Notes under the pieces: model-generated | What the model saw: the letters and a program-made list of their open reading frames with translations, nothing else | Told to the model about the DNA's origin: nothing | The model's database searches: none | Shown here: piece by piece, positions 37,701 through 51,930 of the stretch | Numbering within the stretch: the first letter of the stretch is position 1 | Layout of the letters: every line of letters starts with the position of its first letter | From: Megachile rotundata | Taxonomy: Eukaryota; Arthropoda; Insecta; Hymenoptera; Megachilidae | Reading direction: 5' to 3' | DNA: 64,000 nucleotides | Assembly (NCBI RefSeq): GCF_050947335.1 | Contig: NW_027473617.1 | Span: 1-64,000 of the forward strand | Translations under genes and position numbers: made by a program

Positions 37701-40700
37701 CGGATATGAGCGAATCAGAGGCTGAATCGTGCGAAAATGAGCATAATTCGTTCAAAACCAGCAAAATTGTTCATTGTGGTGTTGAATTGCGCTCAGTTAC
37801 GATAACGTAACATGTCTAGATAGTACAGAGTCGAATTACAGCGGATATGTGCGAATTAGAGGCTGAATCGTGCGAAAATGAGCATAATTCGTTCAAAACT
37901 AGCAAAATTGTTCATTGTGGTGTCGAATTGTGCTCAGATAGGATAATTTAACATAACTAGATAGTACAGAGTCGAAGTACAGCGGATATGTGCGAATTAG
38001 AGGCTGAATCGTTCGAAAATGAGCAAAATTCGTTCAAAACGAGCAAAATTGTTCATTGTGGTGTTGAATTGTGCTCAGATAGGATAACTTAACATAACTA
38101 GATAGTACAGAGTCGAATTACAGCGGATATGTGCGAATTAGAGGCTGAATCGTGCGAAAATGAGCATAATTCGGTCAAAACGAGCAAAATTGTTCATTGC
38201 GGTGTTGAATTGTGCTCAGTTACGATAACTTAACATGACTAGATAGTACAGAGTCGAATTACAGCGGATATGTGCGAATTAGAGGCTGAATCGTGCGAAA
38301 ATGAGCATAATTCGTTCAAAACCAGCAAAATTGTTCATTGTGGTGTTGAATTGTGCTCAGTTACGATAACTTAACATGACTAGATAGTACAGAGTCGAAT
38401 TACAGCGGATATGTGCGAATTAGAGGCTGAATCGTGCGAAAATGAGCATAATTCGTGCAAATCGAGCAAAATTGTTCGTTGTGGTGTTGAATTGTGCTCA
38501 GATAGGATAACTTAACATAACTAGATAGTACAGAGTCGAATTACAGCGGATATGTGCGAATTAGAGGCTGAATCGTGCGAAAATGAGCATAATTCGTTCA
38601 AAACCAGCAAAATTGTTCATTGTGGTGTTGAATTGTGCTCAGTTACGATAACTTAACATGACTAGATAGTACAGAGTCGAATTACAGCGGATATGTGCGA
38701 ATTAGAGGCTGAATCGTGCGAAAATGAGCATAATTCGTTCAAAACCAGCAAAATTGTTCATTGTGGTGTTGAATTGTGCTCAGTTACGATAACTTAACAT
38801 GACTAGATAGTACAGAGTCGAATTACAGCGGATATGTGCGAATTAGAGGCTGAATCGTGCGAAAATGAGCATAATTCGTGCAAAACGAGCAAAATTGTTC
38901 GTTGTGGTGTTGAATTGTGCTCAGATAGGATAACTTAACATAACTAGATAGTACAGAGTCGAATTACAGCGGATATGTGCGAATTAGAGGCTGAATCGTG
39001 CGAAAATGAGCATAATTCGTTCAAAACCAGCAAAATTGTTCATTGTGGTGTTGAATTGTGCTCAGTTACGATAACTTAACATGACTAGATAGTACAGAGT
39101 CGAATTACAGCCGATATGTGCGAATTAGAGGCTGAATCGTGCGAAAATGAGCATAATTCGTTCAAAACCAGCAAAATTGTTCATTGTGGTGTTGAATTGT
39201 GCTCAGTTACGATAACTTAACATGACTAGATAGTACAGAGTCGAATTACAGCGGATATGTGCGAATTAGAGGCTGAATCGTGCGAAAATGAGCATAATTC
39301 GTTCAAAACCAGCAAAATTGTTCATTGTGGTGTCGAATTGTGCTCAGATAGGATAACTTAACATAACTAGATAGTACAGAGTCGAATTACAGCGGATATG
39401 TGCGAATTAGAGGCTGAATCGTGCGACAATGAGCATAATTCGTTCAAAACGAGCAAAATTCGTGCAAAACGAGCAAAATTGCTCATTGTGGTGTTGAATT
39501 GTGCTCAGATAGGATAACTTAACATAACTAGATAGTACAGAGTAGAATTACAGCGGATATGTGCGAATTAGAGGCTGAATCGTGAGAAAATGAGCATAAT
39601 TCGTTCAAAACCAGCAAAATTGTTCATTGTGGTGTTGAATTGTGCTCAGAGACGATAACTTAACATGACTAGATAGTACAGAGTCGAATTACAGCGGATA
39701 TGTGCGAATTAGAGGCTGAATCGTGCGAAAATGAGCATAATTCGTGCAAAACGAGCAAAATTGTTCGTTGTGGTGTTGAATTGTGCTCAGATAGGATAAC
39801 TTAACATAACTAGACAGTACAGAGTCGAATTACAGCGGATATGTGCGATTTAGAGGCTGAATCGTGCGAAAATGAGCATAATTCGTTCAAAACCAGCAAA
39901 ATTGTTCATTGTGGTGTTGAATTGTGCTCAGTTACGATAACTTAACATGACTAGATAGTACAGTGTCGAATTACAGCGGATATGTGCGAATTAGAGGCTG
40001 AATCGTGCGAAAATGAGCATAATTCGTGCAAAACGAGCAAAATTGCACATTGTGGTGTTGAATTGTGCTCAGATAGGATAACTTAACATAACTAGATAGT
40101 ACAGAGTCGAATTACAGCGGATATGTGCGAATTAGAGGCTGAATCGTGCGAAAATGAGCATAATTCGTTCAAAACCAGCAAAATTGTTCATTGTGGTGTT
40201 GAATTGTGCTCAGATAGGATAACTTAACATAACTAGATAGTACAGAGTCGAATTACAGCGGATATGTGCGAATTAGAGGCTGAATCGTTTGAAAATGAGC
40301 AAAATTCGTTCAAAACGAGTAAAATTCGTGCAAAACGAGCAAAATTGCTCATTGTGGTGTTGAATTGTGCTCAGATAGGATAACTTAACATAACTAGATA
40401 GTACAGAGTCGAATTACAGCGGATATGAGCGAATTAGAGGCTGAATCGTGCGAAAATGAGCATAATTCGTTCAAAACCAGCAAAATTGTTCATTGTGGTG
40501 TTGAATTGCGCTCAGTTACGATAACTTAACATGTCTAGATAGTACAGAGTCGAATTACAGCGGATATGTGCGAATTAGAGGCTGAATCGTGCGAAAATGA
40601 GCATAATTCGTTCAAAACTAGCAAAATTGTTCATTGTGGTGTCGAATTGTGCTCAGATAGGATAATTTAACATAACTAGATAGTACAGAGTCGAATTACA

Positions 40701-41559
40701 GCGGATATGTGCGAATTAGAGGCTGAATCGTTCGAAAATGAGCAAAATTCGTTCAAAACGAGCAAAATTGTTCATTGTGGTGTTGAATTGTGCTCAGATA
40801 GGATAACTTAACATAACTAGATAGTACAGAGTCGAATTACAGCGGATATGTGCGAATTAGAGGCTGAATCGTGCGAAAATGAGCATAATTCGGTCAAAAC
40901 GAGCAAAATTGTTCATTGTGGTGTTGAATTGTGCTCAGTTACGATAACTTAACATGACTAGATAGTACAGAGTCGAATTACAGCGGATATGTGCGAATTA
41001 GAGGCTGAATCGTGCGAAAATGAGCATAATTCGTTCAAAACCAGCAAAATTGTTCATTGTGGTGTTGAATTGTGCTCAGTTACGATAACTTAACATGACT
41101 AGATAGTACAGAGTCGAATTACAGCGGATATGTGCGAATTAGAGGCTGAATCGTGCGAAAATGAGCATAATTCGTGCAAATCGAGCAAAATTGTTCGTTG
41201 TGGTGTTGAATTGTGCTCAGATAGGATAACTTAACATAACTAGATAGTACAGAGTCGAATTACAGCGGATATGTGCGAATTAGAGGCTGAATCGTGCGAA
41301 AATGAGCATAATTCGTTCAAAACCAGCAAAATTGTTCATTGTGGTGTTGAATTGTGCTCAGTTACGATAACTTAACATGACTAGATAGTACAGAGTCGAA
41401 TTACAGCGGATATGTGCGAATTAGAGGCTGAATCGTGCGAAAATGAGCATAATTCGTTCAAAACCAGCAAAATTGTTCATTGTGGTGTTGAATTGTGCTC
41501 AGTTACGATAACTTAACATGACTAGATAGTACAGAGTCGAATTACAGCGGATATGTGCG

Positions 41560-44298
41560 AATTAGAGGCTGAATCGTGCGAAAATGAGCATAATTCGTGC
41601 AAAACGAGCAAAATTGTTCGTTGTGGTGTTGAATTGTGCTCAGATAGGATAACTTAACATAACTAGATAGTACAGAGTCGAATTACAGCGGATATGTGCG
41701 AATTAGAGGCTGAATCGTGCGAAAATGAGCATAATTCGTTCAAAACCAGCAAAATTGTTCATTGTGGTGTTGAATTGTGCTCAGTTACGATAACTTAACA
41801 TGACTAGATAGTACAGAGTCGAATTACAGCGGATATGTGCGAATTAGAGGCTGAATCGTGCGAAAATGAGCATAATTCGTTCAAAACCAGCAAAATTGTT
41901 CATTGTGGTGTTGAATTGTGCTCAGTTACGATAACTTAACATGACTAGATAGTACAGAGTCGAATTACAGCGGATATGTGCGAATTAGAGGCTGAATCGT
42001 GCGAAAATGAGCATAATTCGTGCAAAACGAGCAAAATTGTTCGTTGTGGTGTTGAATTGTGCTCAGATAGGATAACTTAACATAACTAGATAGTACAGAG
42101 TCGAATTACAGCGGATATGTGCGAATTAGAGGCTGAATCGTGCGAAAATGAGCATAATTCGTTCAAAACCAGCAAAATTGTTCATTGTGGTGTTGAATTG
42201 TGCTCAGTTACGATAACTTAACATGACTAGATAGTACAGAGTCGAATTACAGCGGATATGTGCGAATTAGAGGCTGAATCGTGCGAAAATGAGCATAATT
42301 CGTTCAAAACCAGCAAAATTGTTCATTGTGGTGTCGAATTGTGCTCAGATAGGATAACTTAACATAACTAGATAGTACAGAGTCGAATTACAGCGGATAT
42401 GTGCGAATTAGAGGCTGAATCGTGCGATATTGAGCATAATTCGCGCAAAACGAGCAAAATTCGTGCAAAACGTGCAAAATTGTTCATTGTGGTGTTGAAT
42501 TGTGCTCAGTTACGATAACATAACATGACTAGATAGTACAGAGTCGAATTACAGCGGATATGTGCGAATTAGAGGCTGTATCGTGCGAAAATGAGCATAA
42601 TTCGTTCAAAACCAGCAAAATTGTTCATTGTGGTGTTGAATTGTGCTCAGTTACGATATCTTAACATGACTAGATAGTACAGAGTGGAATTACAGCGGAT
42701 ATGTGCGAATTAGAGGCTGAATCGTGCGAAAATGAGCATAATTCGTTCAAAACCAGCAAAATTGTTCATTGTGGTGTAGAATTGTGCTCAGCTACGATAA
42801 CTTAACATGACTAGATAGTACAGAGTCGAATTACAACGGATATGTGCGAATTAGAGGCTGAATCGTGCGAAAATGAGCATAATTCGTTCAAAACGAGCAA
42901 AATTGTTCATTGTGGTGTTAAATTGTGCTCATTTACGATAACTTAACATGACTAGATAGTACAGAGTCGAATTACAGCGGATATGTGCGAATTAGAGGCT
43001 GAATCGTTTGAAAATGAGCAAAATTCGTTCAAAACGAGCAAAATTCGTGCAAAACGAGCAAAATTGCTCATTGTGGTGTTGAATTGTGCTCAGATAGGAT
43101 AACTTAACATAACTAGATAGTACAGAGTCGAATTACAGCGGATATGTGCGAATTAGAGGCTGAATCGTGCGAAAATGAGCATAATTCGTTCAAAACCAGC
43201 AAAATTGTTCATTGTGGTGTTGAATTGTGCTCAGTTACGATAACTTACCATGACTAGATAGTACAGAGTCGAATTACAGCGGATATGTGCGAATTAGAGG
43301 CTGAATCATGCGAAAATGAGCATAATTCGTTCAAAACCAGCAACATTGTTCATTGTGGTGTTGAATTGTGCTCAGTTACGATAACTTAACATGACTAGAT
43401 AGTACAGAGTGGAATTACAGCGGATATGTGCGAATTAGAAGCTGAATCGTGCGAAAATGAGCATAATTCGTTCAAAACCAGCAAAATTGTTCATTGTGGT
43501 GTTGAATTGTGCTCAGTTACGATAACTTAACATGACTAGATAGTACAGAGTCGAATTACAGCGGATATGTGCGAATTAGAGGCTGAATCGTGCGAAAATG
43601 AGCATAATTCGTTCAAAACGAGCAAAATTGTTCATTGTGGTGTTAAATTGTGCTCAGTTACGATAACTTAACATGACTAGATAGTACAGAGTCGAATTAC
43701 AGCGGATATGTGCGAATTAGAGGCTGAATCGTGCGAAAATGAGCATAATTCGTGCAAAACGAGCAAAATTGTTCATTGTGGTGTTGAATTGTGCTCAGAT
43801 AGGATAACTTAACATAACTAGATAGTACAGAGTCGAATTACAGCGGATATGTGCGAATTAGAGGCTGAATCGTTTGAAAATGAGCAAAATTCGTTCAAAA
43901 TGAGCAAAATTCGTGCAAAACTAGCAAAATTGCTCATTGTGGTGTTGAATTGTGCTCAGATAGGATAACTTAACATAACTAGATAGTACAGAGTCGAATT
44001 ACAGCGGATATGTGCGAATTAGAGGCTGAATCGTGCGAAAATGAGCATAATTCGTTCAAAACCAGCAAAATTGTTCATTGTGGTGTTGAATTGTGCTCAG
44101 ATAGGATAACTTAACATAACTAGGTAGTACAGAGTCGAATTACAGCGGATATGTGCGAATTAGAGGCTGAATCGTGCGAAAATGAGCATAATTCGTTCAA
44201 AACGATCAAAATTGTTCATTGTGGTGTTGAATTGTGCTCAGTTACGATAACTTAACATGACTAGATAGTACAGAGTCGAATTACAGCGGATATGTGCG
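41560..44298 (+). repeat. 2739-bp tandem duplication, copy 1
   Basis: Begins with a type-B monomer and ends with a 'cgatcaaaattg' monomer. Internal markers are 'gcgatattgagc' (42426), 'gataacataac', 'gatatctt', 'ggtgtagaa' (42772) and 'gctcatttacg' (42931). All recur 2739 bp downstream. One base differs at about 42577 ('ggctgtatcg' against 'ggctgaatcg'). Confidence 0.88.
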
Positions 44299-46473
44299 AA
44301 TTAGAGGCTGAATCGTGCGAAAATGAGCATAATTCGTGCAAAACGAGCAAAATTGTTCGTTGTGGTGTTGAATTGTGCTCAGATAGGATAACTTAACATA
44401 ACTAGATAGTACAGAGTCGAATTACAGCGGATATGTGCGAATTAGAGGCTGAATCGTGCGAAAATGAGCATAATTCGTTCAAAACCAGCAAAATTGTTCA
44501 TTGTGGTGTTGAATTGTGCTCAGTTACGATAACTTAACATGACTAGATAGTACAGAGTCGAATTACAGCGGATATGTGCGAATTAGAGGCTGAATCGTGC
44601 GAAAATGAGCATAATTCGTTCAAAACCAGCAAAATTGTTCATTGTGGTGTTGAATTGTGCTCAGTTACGATAACTTAACATGACTAGATAGTACAGATTC
44701 GAATTACAGCGGATATGTGCGAATTAGAGGCTGAATCGTGCGAAAATGAGCATAATTCGTGCAAAACGAGCAAAATTGTTCGTTGTGGTGTTGAATTGTG
44801 CTCAGATAGGATAACTTAACATAACTAGATAGTACAGAGTCGAATTACAGCGGATATGTGCGAATTAGAGGCTGAATCGTGCGAAAATGAGCATAATTCG
44901 TTCAAAACCAGCAAAATTGTTCATTGTGGTGTTGAATTGTGCTCAGTTACGATAACTTAACATGACTAGATAGTACAGAGTCGAATTACAGCGGATATGT
45001 GCGAATTAGAGGCTGAATCGTGCGAAAATGAGCATAATTCGTTCAAAACCAGCAAAATTGTTCATTGTGGTGTCGAATTGTGCTCAGATAGGATAACTTA
45101 ACATAACTAGATAGTACAGAGTCGAATTACAGCGGATATGTGCGAATTAGAGGCTGAATCGTGCGATATTGAGCATAATTCGCGCAAAACGAGCAAAATT
45201 CGTGCAAAACGTGCAAAATTGTTCATTGTGGTGTTGAATTGTGCTCAGTTACGATAACATAACATGACTAGATAGTACAGAGTCGAATTACAGCGGATAT
45301 GTGCGAATTAGAGGCTGAATCGTGCGAAAATGAGCATAATTCGTTCAAAACCAGCAAAATTGTTCATTGTGGTGTTGAATTGTGCTCAGTTACGATATCT
45401 TAACATGACTAGATAGTACAGAGTGGAATTACAGCGGATATGTGCGAATTAGAGGCTGAATCGTGCGAAAATGAGCATAATTCGTTCAAAACCAGCAAAA
45501 TTGTTCATTGTGGTGTAGAATTGTGCTCAGCTACGATAACTTAACATGACTAGATAGTACAGAGTCGAATTACAACGGATATGTGCGAATTAGAGGCTGA
45601 ATCGTGCGAAAATGAGCATAATTCGTTCAAAACGAGCAAAATTGTTCATTGTGGTGTTAAATTGTGCTCATTTACGATAACTTAACATGACTAGATAGTA
45701 CAGAGTCGAATTACAGCGGATATGTGCGAATTAGAGGCTGAATCGTTTGAAAATGAGCAAAATTCGTTCAAAACGAGCAAAATTCGTGCAAAACGAGCAA
45801 AATTGCTCATTGTGGTGTTGAATTGTGCTCAGATAGGATAACTTAACATAACTAGATAGTACAGAGTCGAATTACAGCGGATATGTGCGAATTAGAGGCT
45901 GAATCGTGCGAAAATGAGCATAATTCGTGCAAAACGAGCAAAATTGTTCATTGTGGTGTTGAATTGTGCTCAGATAGGATAACTTAACATAACTAGATAG
46001 TACAGAGTCGAATTACAGCGGATATGTGCGAATTAGAGGCTGAATCGTTTGAAAATGAGCAAAATTCGTTCAAAATGAGCAAAATTCGTGCAAAACTAGC
46101 AAAATTGCTCATTGTGGTGTTGAATTGTGCTCAGATAGGATAACTTAACATAACTAGATAGTACAGAGTCGAATTACAGCGGATATGTGCGAATTAGAGG
46201 CTGAATCGTGCGAAAATGAGCATAATTCGTTCAAAACCAGCAAAATTGTTCATTGTGGTGTTGAATTGTGCTCAGATAGGATAACTTAACATAACTAGGT
46301 AGTACAGAGTCGAATTACAGCGGATATGTGCGAATTAGAGGCTGAATCGTGCGAAAATGAGCATAATTCGTTCAAAACGATCAAAATTGTTCATTGTGGT
46401 GTTGAATTGTGCTCAGTTACGATAACTTAACATGACTAGATAGTACAGAGTCGAATTACAGCGGATATGTGCG
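44299..46473 (+). repeat. 2739-bp tandem duplication, copy 2 (four monomers deleted)
   Basis: Directly abuts copy 1. Markers 'gcgatattgagc', 'ggtgtagaa' and 'gctcatttacg' sit exactly 2739 bp after those of copy 1. After the 161-bp monomer that follows, four consecutive 141-bp monomers present in copy 1 (approximately 43170-43730) are missing, shifting later markers to an offset of 2175 (2739 - 564). The copy ends where the right-hand subfamily block begins. Confidence 0.88.
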
Positions 46474-48950
46474 AATTAGAGGCTGAATCGTGCGAAAATG
46501 AGCATAATTCGTTCAAAACGAGCAAAATTGTTCATTGTGGTGTTGAATTGTGCTCAGATAGGATAACTTAACATAACTAGATAGTACAGAGTCGAATTAC
46601 AGCGGATATGTGCGAATTAGAGGCTGAATCGTGCGAAAATGAGCATAATTCGTGCAAAACGTGCAAAATTGTTCATTGTAGTGTCGAATTGTGCTCAGAT
46701 AGGATAAGTTAACATAACTAGATGGTACAGAGTCGAATTACAGCGGATATGTGCGAATTAGAGGCTGAATCGTTCGAAAATGAGCAAAATTCGTTCAAAA
46801 CGAGCAAAATTCGTGCAAAACGAGCAAAATTGTTCATTGTGGTGTTGAGTTGTGCTCAGATAGGATAACTTAACATAACTAGATAGTACAGAGTCGAATT
46901 ACAGCGGATATGTGCGAACTAGAGGCTGAATCGTGCGAAAATGAGCATAATTCGTTCAAAACGAGCAAAAGTGTTCATTGTGGTGTTGAATTGTGCTCAG
47001 ATAGGATAACTTAACATAACTAGATAGTACAGAGTCGAATTACAGCGGATATGTGCGAATTAGAGGCTGAATCGTGCGAAAATGAGCATAATTCGTTCAA
47101 AACGATCAAAATTGTTCATTGTGGTGTTGAATTGTGCTCAGTTACGATAACTTAACATGACTAGATAGTACAGAGTCGAATTACAGCGGATATGTGCGAA
47201 TTAGAGGCTGAATCGTGCGAAAATGAGCATAATTCGTTCAAAACGATCAAAATTGTTCATTGTGGTGTTGAATTGTGCTCAGTTACGATAACTTAACTAG
47301 ACTAGATAGTACAGAGTCGAATTACAGCGGATATGTGCGAATTAGAGGCTGAATCGTGCGAAAATGAGCATAATTCGTGCAAAACGAGCAAAATTGTTCA
47401 TTGTGGTGTCAAATTGTGCTCAGATAGGATAACTTAACATAACTAGATAGTACAGAGTCGAATTACAGCGAATATGTGCGATTTAGAGGCTGAATCGTTC
47501 GAAAATGAGCATAATTCGTGCAAAACGAGCAAAATTGTTCATTGTGGTGTCGAATTGTGCTCAGATAGGATAACTTAACATAACTAGATAGTACAGAGTG
47601 GAATTACAGCGGATATCTGCGAATTAGAGGCTGAATCGTTCGAAAATGAGCAAAATTCGTTCAAAACGAGCAAAATTCGTGCAAAACGAGCAAAATTGTT
47701 CATTGTGGTGTTGAATTGTGCTCAGATAGGATAACCTAACATAACTAGATAGTACAGAGTCGAATTGCAGCGAATATGTGCGAATTAGAGGCTGAATCGT
47801 GCGAAAATGATCCTAATTCGTGCAAAACGAGCAAAATTGTTCGTTGTGGTGTTGAATTGTGCTCAGATAGGATAACGTAACATAACTAGGTAGTACAGAG
47901 TCGAATTACAGCGGATATGTGCGAATTAGAGGCTGAATCGTGCGAAAATGAGCGCAATTCGTGCAAAACGAGCAAAATTGTTCATTGTGGTGTTGAATTG
48001 TGCTCAGATAGGACAACTTAACATAACTAGATAGTACAGAGTCGAATTACAGCGGATATGTGCGAATTAGAGGCTGAATCGTTCGAAAATGAGCAAAATT
48101 CGTTCAAAACGAGCAAAATTCGTGCAAAACGAGCAAAATTGTTCATTGTGGTGTTGAATTGTGCTCAGATAGGATAACTTAACATAACTACATAGTACAG
48201 AGTCGAATTACAGCGGATATGTGCGAATTAGAGGCTGAATCGTGCGAAAATGATACTAATTCGTGCAAAACGAGCAAAATTGTTCGTTGTGGTGTTGAAT
48301 TGTGCTCAGATAGGATAACGTAACATAACTAGGTAGTACAGAGTCGAATTACAGCGGATATGTGCGAATTAGAGGCTGAATCGTTCGAAAATGAGCAAAA
48401 TTCGTTCAAAACGAGCAAAATTGTTCATTGTGGTGTTGAATTGTGCTCAGATAGGATAACTTAACATAACTAGATAGTACAGAGTCGAATTACAGCGGAT
48501 ATGTGCGAATTAGAGGCTGAATCGTTCGAAAATGAGCAAAATTCGTTCAAAACGAGCAAAATTCGTGCAAAACGAGCAAAATTGTTCATTGTGGTGTTGA
48601 ATTGTGCTCAGATAGAATAACTTAACATAACTAGATAGTACAGAGTCGAATTACAGCGGATATGTGCGAATTAGAGGCTGAATCGTGCGAAAATGAGCAC
48701 AATTCGTGCAAAACGAGCAAAATTGTTCATTGTGCTGTTGAATTGTGCTCAGATAGGATAACTTAACATAACTAGATAGTACAGAGTCGAATTACAGCGG
48801 ATATGTGCGAATTAGAGGCTGAATCGTGCGAAAATGAGCACAATTCGTGCAAAACGAGCAAAATTGTTCATTGTGCTGTTGAATTGTGCTCAGATAGGAT
48901 AACTTAACATAACTAGATAGTACAGAGTCGAATTACAGCGGATATGTGCG

Positions 48951-49534
48951 AATTAGAGGCTGAATCGTTCGAAAATGAGCATAATTCGTTCAAAACGATC
49001 AAAATTGTTCATTGTGGTGTTGAATTGTGCTCACTTACGATAACTTAACATGACTAGATAGTACAGAGTCGAATTACAGCGGATATGTGCGAATTAGAGG
49101 CTGAATCGTGCGAAAATGAGCATAATTCGTGCAAAACGAGCAAAATTGTTCATTGTGGTGTCAAATTGTGCTCAGATAGGATAACTTAACATAACAAGAT
49201 AGTACAGAGTCGAATTACAGCGAATATGTGCGATTTAGAGGCTGAATCGTTCGAAAATGAGCAAAATTCTTTCAAAACGAGCAAAATTCGTGCAAAACGA
49301 GCAAAATTGTTCATTGTGGTGTTGAATTGTGCTCAGATAGGATAACTTAACATAACTACATAGTACAGAGTCGAATTACAGCGGATATGTGCGAATTAGA
49401 GGCTGAATCGTGCGAAAATGATCCTAATTCGTGCAAAACGAGCAAAATTGTTCGTTGTGGTGTTGAATTGTGCTCAGATAGGATAACGTAACATAACTAG
49501 GTAGTACAGAGTCGAATTACAGCGGATATGTGCG
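48951..49534 (+). repeat. 584-bp tetramer, shortened relative of the 725-bp pentamer
   Basis: Contains the 'gctcacttacg', 'gtgtcaaattg', 'gcgatttagagg' (161-bp) and 'gatcctaattcg' monomers in the same order as the pentamer at 51931, but lacks the 'gtgctaattag'/'actagactag' monomer. It starts 2980 bp upstream of 51931. Confidence 0.82.
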
Positions 49535-51930
49535 AATTAGAGGCTGAATCGTTCGAAAATGAGCAAAATTCGTTCAAAACGAGCAAAATTCGTGCAAAAC
49601 GAGCAAAATTGTTCATTGCGGTGTTGATTTGTGCTCAGATAGGATAACTTAACATAACTAGATAGTACAGAGTCGAATTACAGCGGATATGTGCGAATTA
49701 GAGGCTGAATCGTTCGAAAATGAGCATAATTCGTTCAAAACGAGCAAAATTGTTCATTGTGGTGTTGAATTGTGCTCAGATAGGATAACTTAACATAACT
49801 AGATAGTACAGAGTCGAATTACAGCGGATATGTGCGAATTAGAGGCTGAATCGTGCGAAAATGAGCATAATTCGTTCAAAACGATCAAAATTGTTCATTG
49901 TGGTGTTGAATTGTGCTCAGTTACGATAACTTAACATGACTAGATAGTACAGAGTCGAATTACAGCGGATATGTGCGAATTAGAGGCTGAATCGTGCGAA
50001 AATGAGCATAATTCTTTCAAAACGATCAAAATTGTTCATTGTGGTGTTGAATTGTGCTCAGTTACGATAACTTAACTAGACTAGATAGTACAGAGTCGAA
50101 TTACAGCGGATATGTGCGAATTAGAGGCTGAATCGTGCGAAAATGAGCATAATTCGTGCAAAACGAGCAAAATTGTTCATTGTGGTGTCAAATTGTGCTC
50201 AGATAGGATAACTTAACATAACTAGATAGTACAGAGTCGAATTACAGCGAATATGTGCGATTTAGAGGCTGAATCGTTCGAAAATGAGCAAAATTCGTTC
50301 AAAACGAGCAAAATTCGTGCAAAACGAGCAAAATTGTTCATTGTGGTGTTGAATTGTGCTCAGATAGGATAACTTAACATAACTACATAGTACAGAGTCG
50401 AATTACAGCGGATATGTGCGAATTAGAGGCTGAATCGTGCGAAAGTGAGCATAATTCGTGCAAAACGAGCAAAATTGTTCATTGTGGTGTCGAATTGTGC
50501 TCAGATAGGATAACTTAACATAACTAGATAGTACAGAGTGGAATTACAGCGGATATCTGCGAATTAGAGGCTGAATCGTTCGAAAATGAGCAAAATTCGT
50601 TCAAAACGAGCAAAATTCGTGCAAAACGAGCAAAATTGTTCATTGTGGTGTTGAATTGTGCTCAGATAGGATAACCTAACATAACTAGATAGTACAGAGT
50701 CGAATTGCAGCGGATATGTGCGAATTAGAGGCTGAATCGTGCGAAAATGATCCTAATTCGTGCAAAACGAGCAAAATTGTTCGTTGTGGTGTTGAATTGT
50801 GCTCAGATAGGATAACGTAACATAACTAGGTAGTACAGAGTCGAATTACAGCGGATATGTGCGAATTAGAGGCTGAATCGTTCGAAAATGAGCAAAATTC
50901 GTTCAAAACGAGCAAAATTCGTGCAAAACGAGCAAAATTGTTCATTGTGGTGTTGAATTGTGCTCAGATAGGATAACGTAACATAACTAGATAGTACAGA
51001 GTCGAATTACAGCGGATATGTGCGAATTAGAGGCTGAATCGTTCGAAAATGAGCAAAATTCGTTCAAAACGAGCAAAATTCGTGCAAAACGAGCAAAATT
51101 GTTCATTGTGGTGTTGAATTGTGCTCAGATAGAATAACTTAACATAACTAGATAGTACAGAGTCGAATTACAGCGGATATGTGCGAATTAGAGGCTGAAT
51201 CGTGCGAAAATGAGCGCAATTCGTGCAAAACGAGCAAAATTGTTCATTGTGCTGTTGAATTGTGCTCAGATAGGATAACTTAACATAACTAGATAGTACA
51301 GAGTCGAATTACAGCGGATATGTGCGAATTAGAGGCTGAATCGTTCGAAAATGAGCAAAATTCGTTCAAAACGAGCAAAATTCGTGCAAAACGAGCAAAA
51401 TTGTTCATTGTGGTGTTGAATTGTGCTCAGATAGGATAACTTAACATAACTACATAGTACAGAGTCGAATTACAGCGGATATGTGCGAATTAGAGGCTGA
51501 ATCGTTCGAAAATGAGCAAAATTCGTTCAAAACGAGCAAAATTCGTGCAAAACGAGCAAAATTGTTCATTGTGGTGTTGAATTGTGCTCAGATAGAATAA
51601 CTTAACATAACTAGATAGTACAGAGTCGAATTACAGCGGATATGTGCGAATTAGAGGCTGAATCGTGCGAAAATGAGCACAATTCGTGCAAAACGAGCAA
51701 AATTGTTCATTGTGCTGTTGAATTGTGCTCAGATAGGATAACTTAACATAACTAGATAGTACAGAGTCGAATTACAGCGGATATGTGCGAATTAGAGGCT
51801 GAATCGTGCGAAAATGAGCACAATTCGTGCAAAACGAGCAAAATTGTTCATTGTGCTGTTGAATTGTGCTCAGATAGGATAACTTAACATAACTAGATAG
51901 TACAGAGTCGAATTACAGCGGATATGTGCG

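Larger units (their letters stand above)
25932..46473 (+). repeat. Satellite array, middle block (same subfamilies as the left block)
   Basis: The array continues after the LTR in the same orientation and phase. 'accagc' type-A monomers, 'ttcgttgtgg' type-B monomers and 161-bp monomers dominate, and the last 'accagc' monomer is 46192-46332. Recurrent modules include one with 'attgcacattg' followed 463 bp later by 'attgcgctcag' (37326/37789 and 40045/40508; also 9165/9628 and 11602/12065 in the left block). The 34167/34627 copy is three bases short because of local indels. No gene is visible. Confidence 0.97.
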
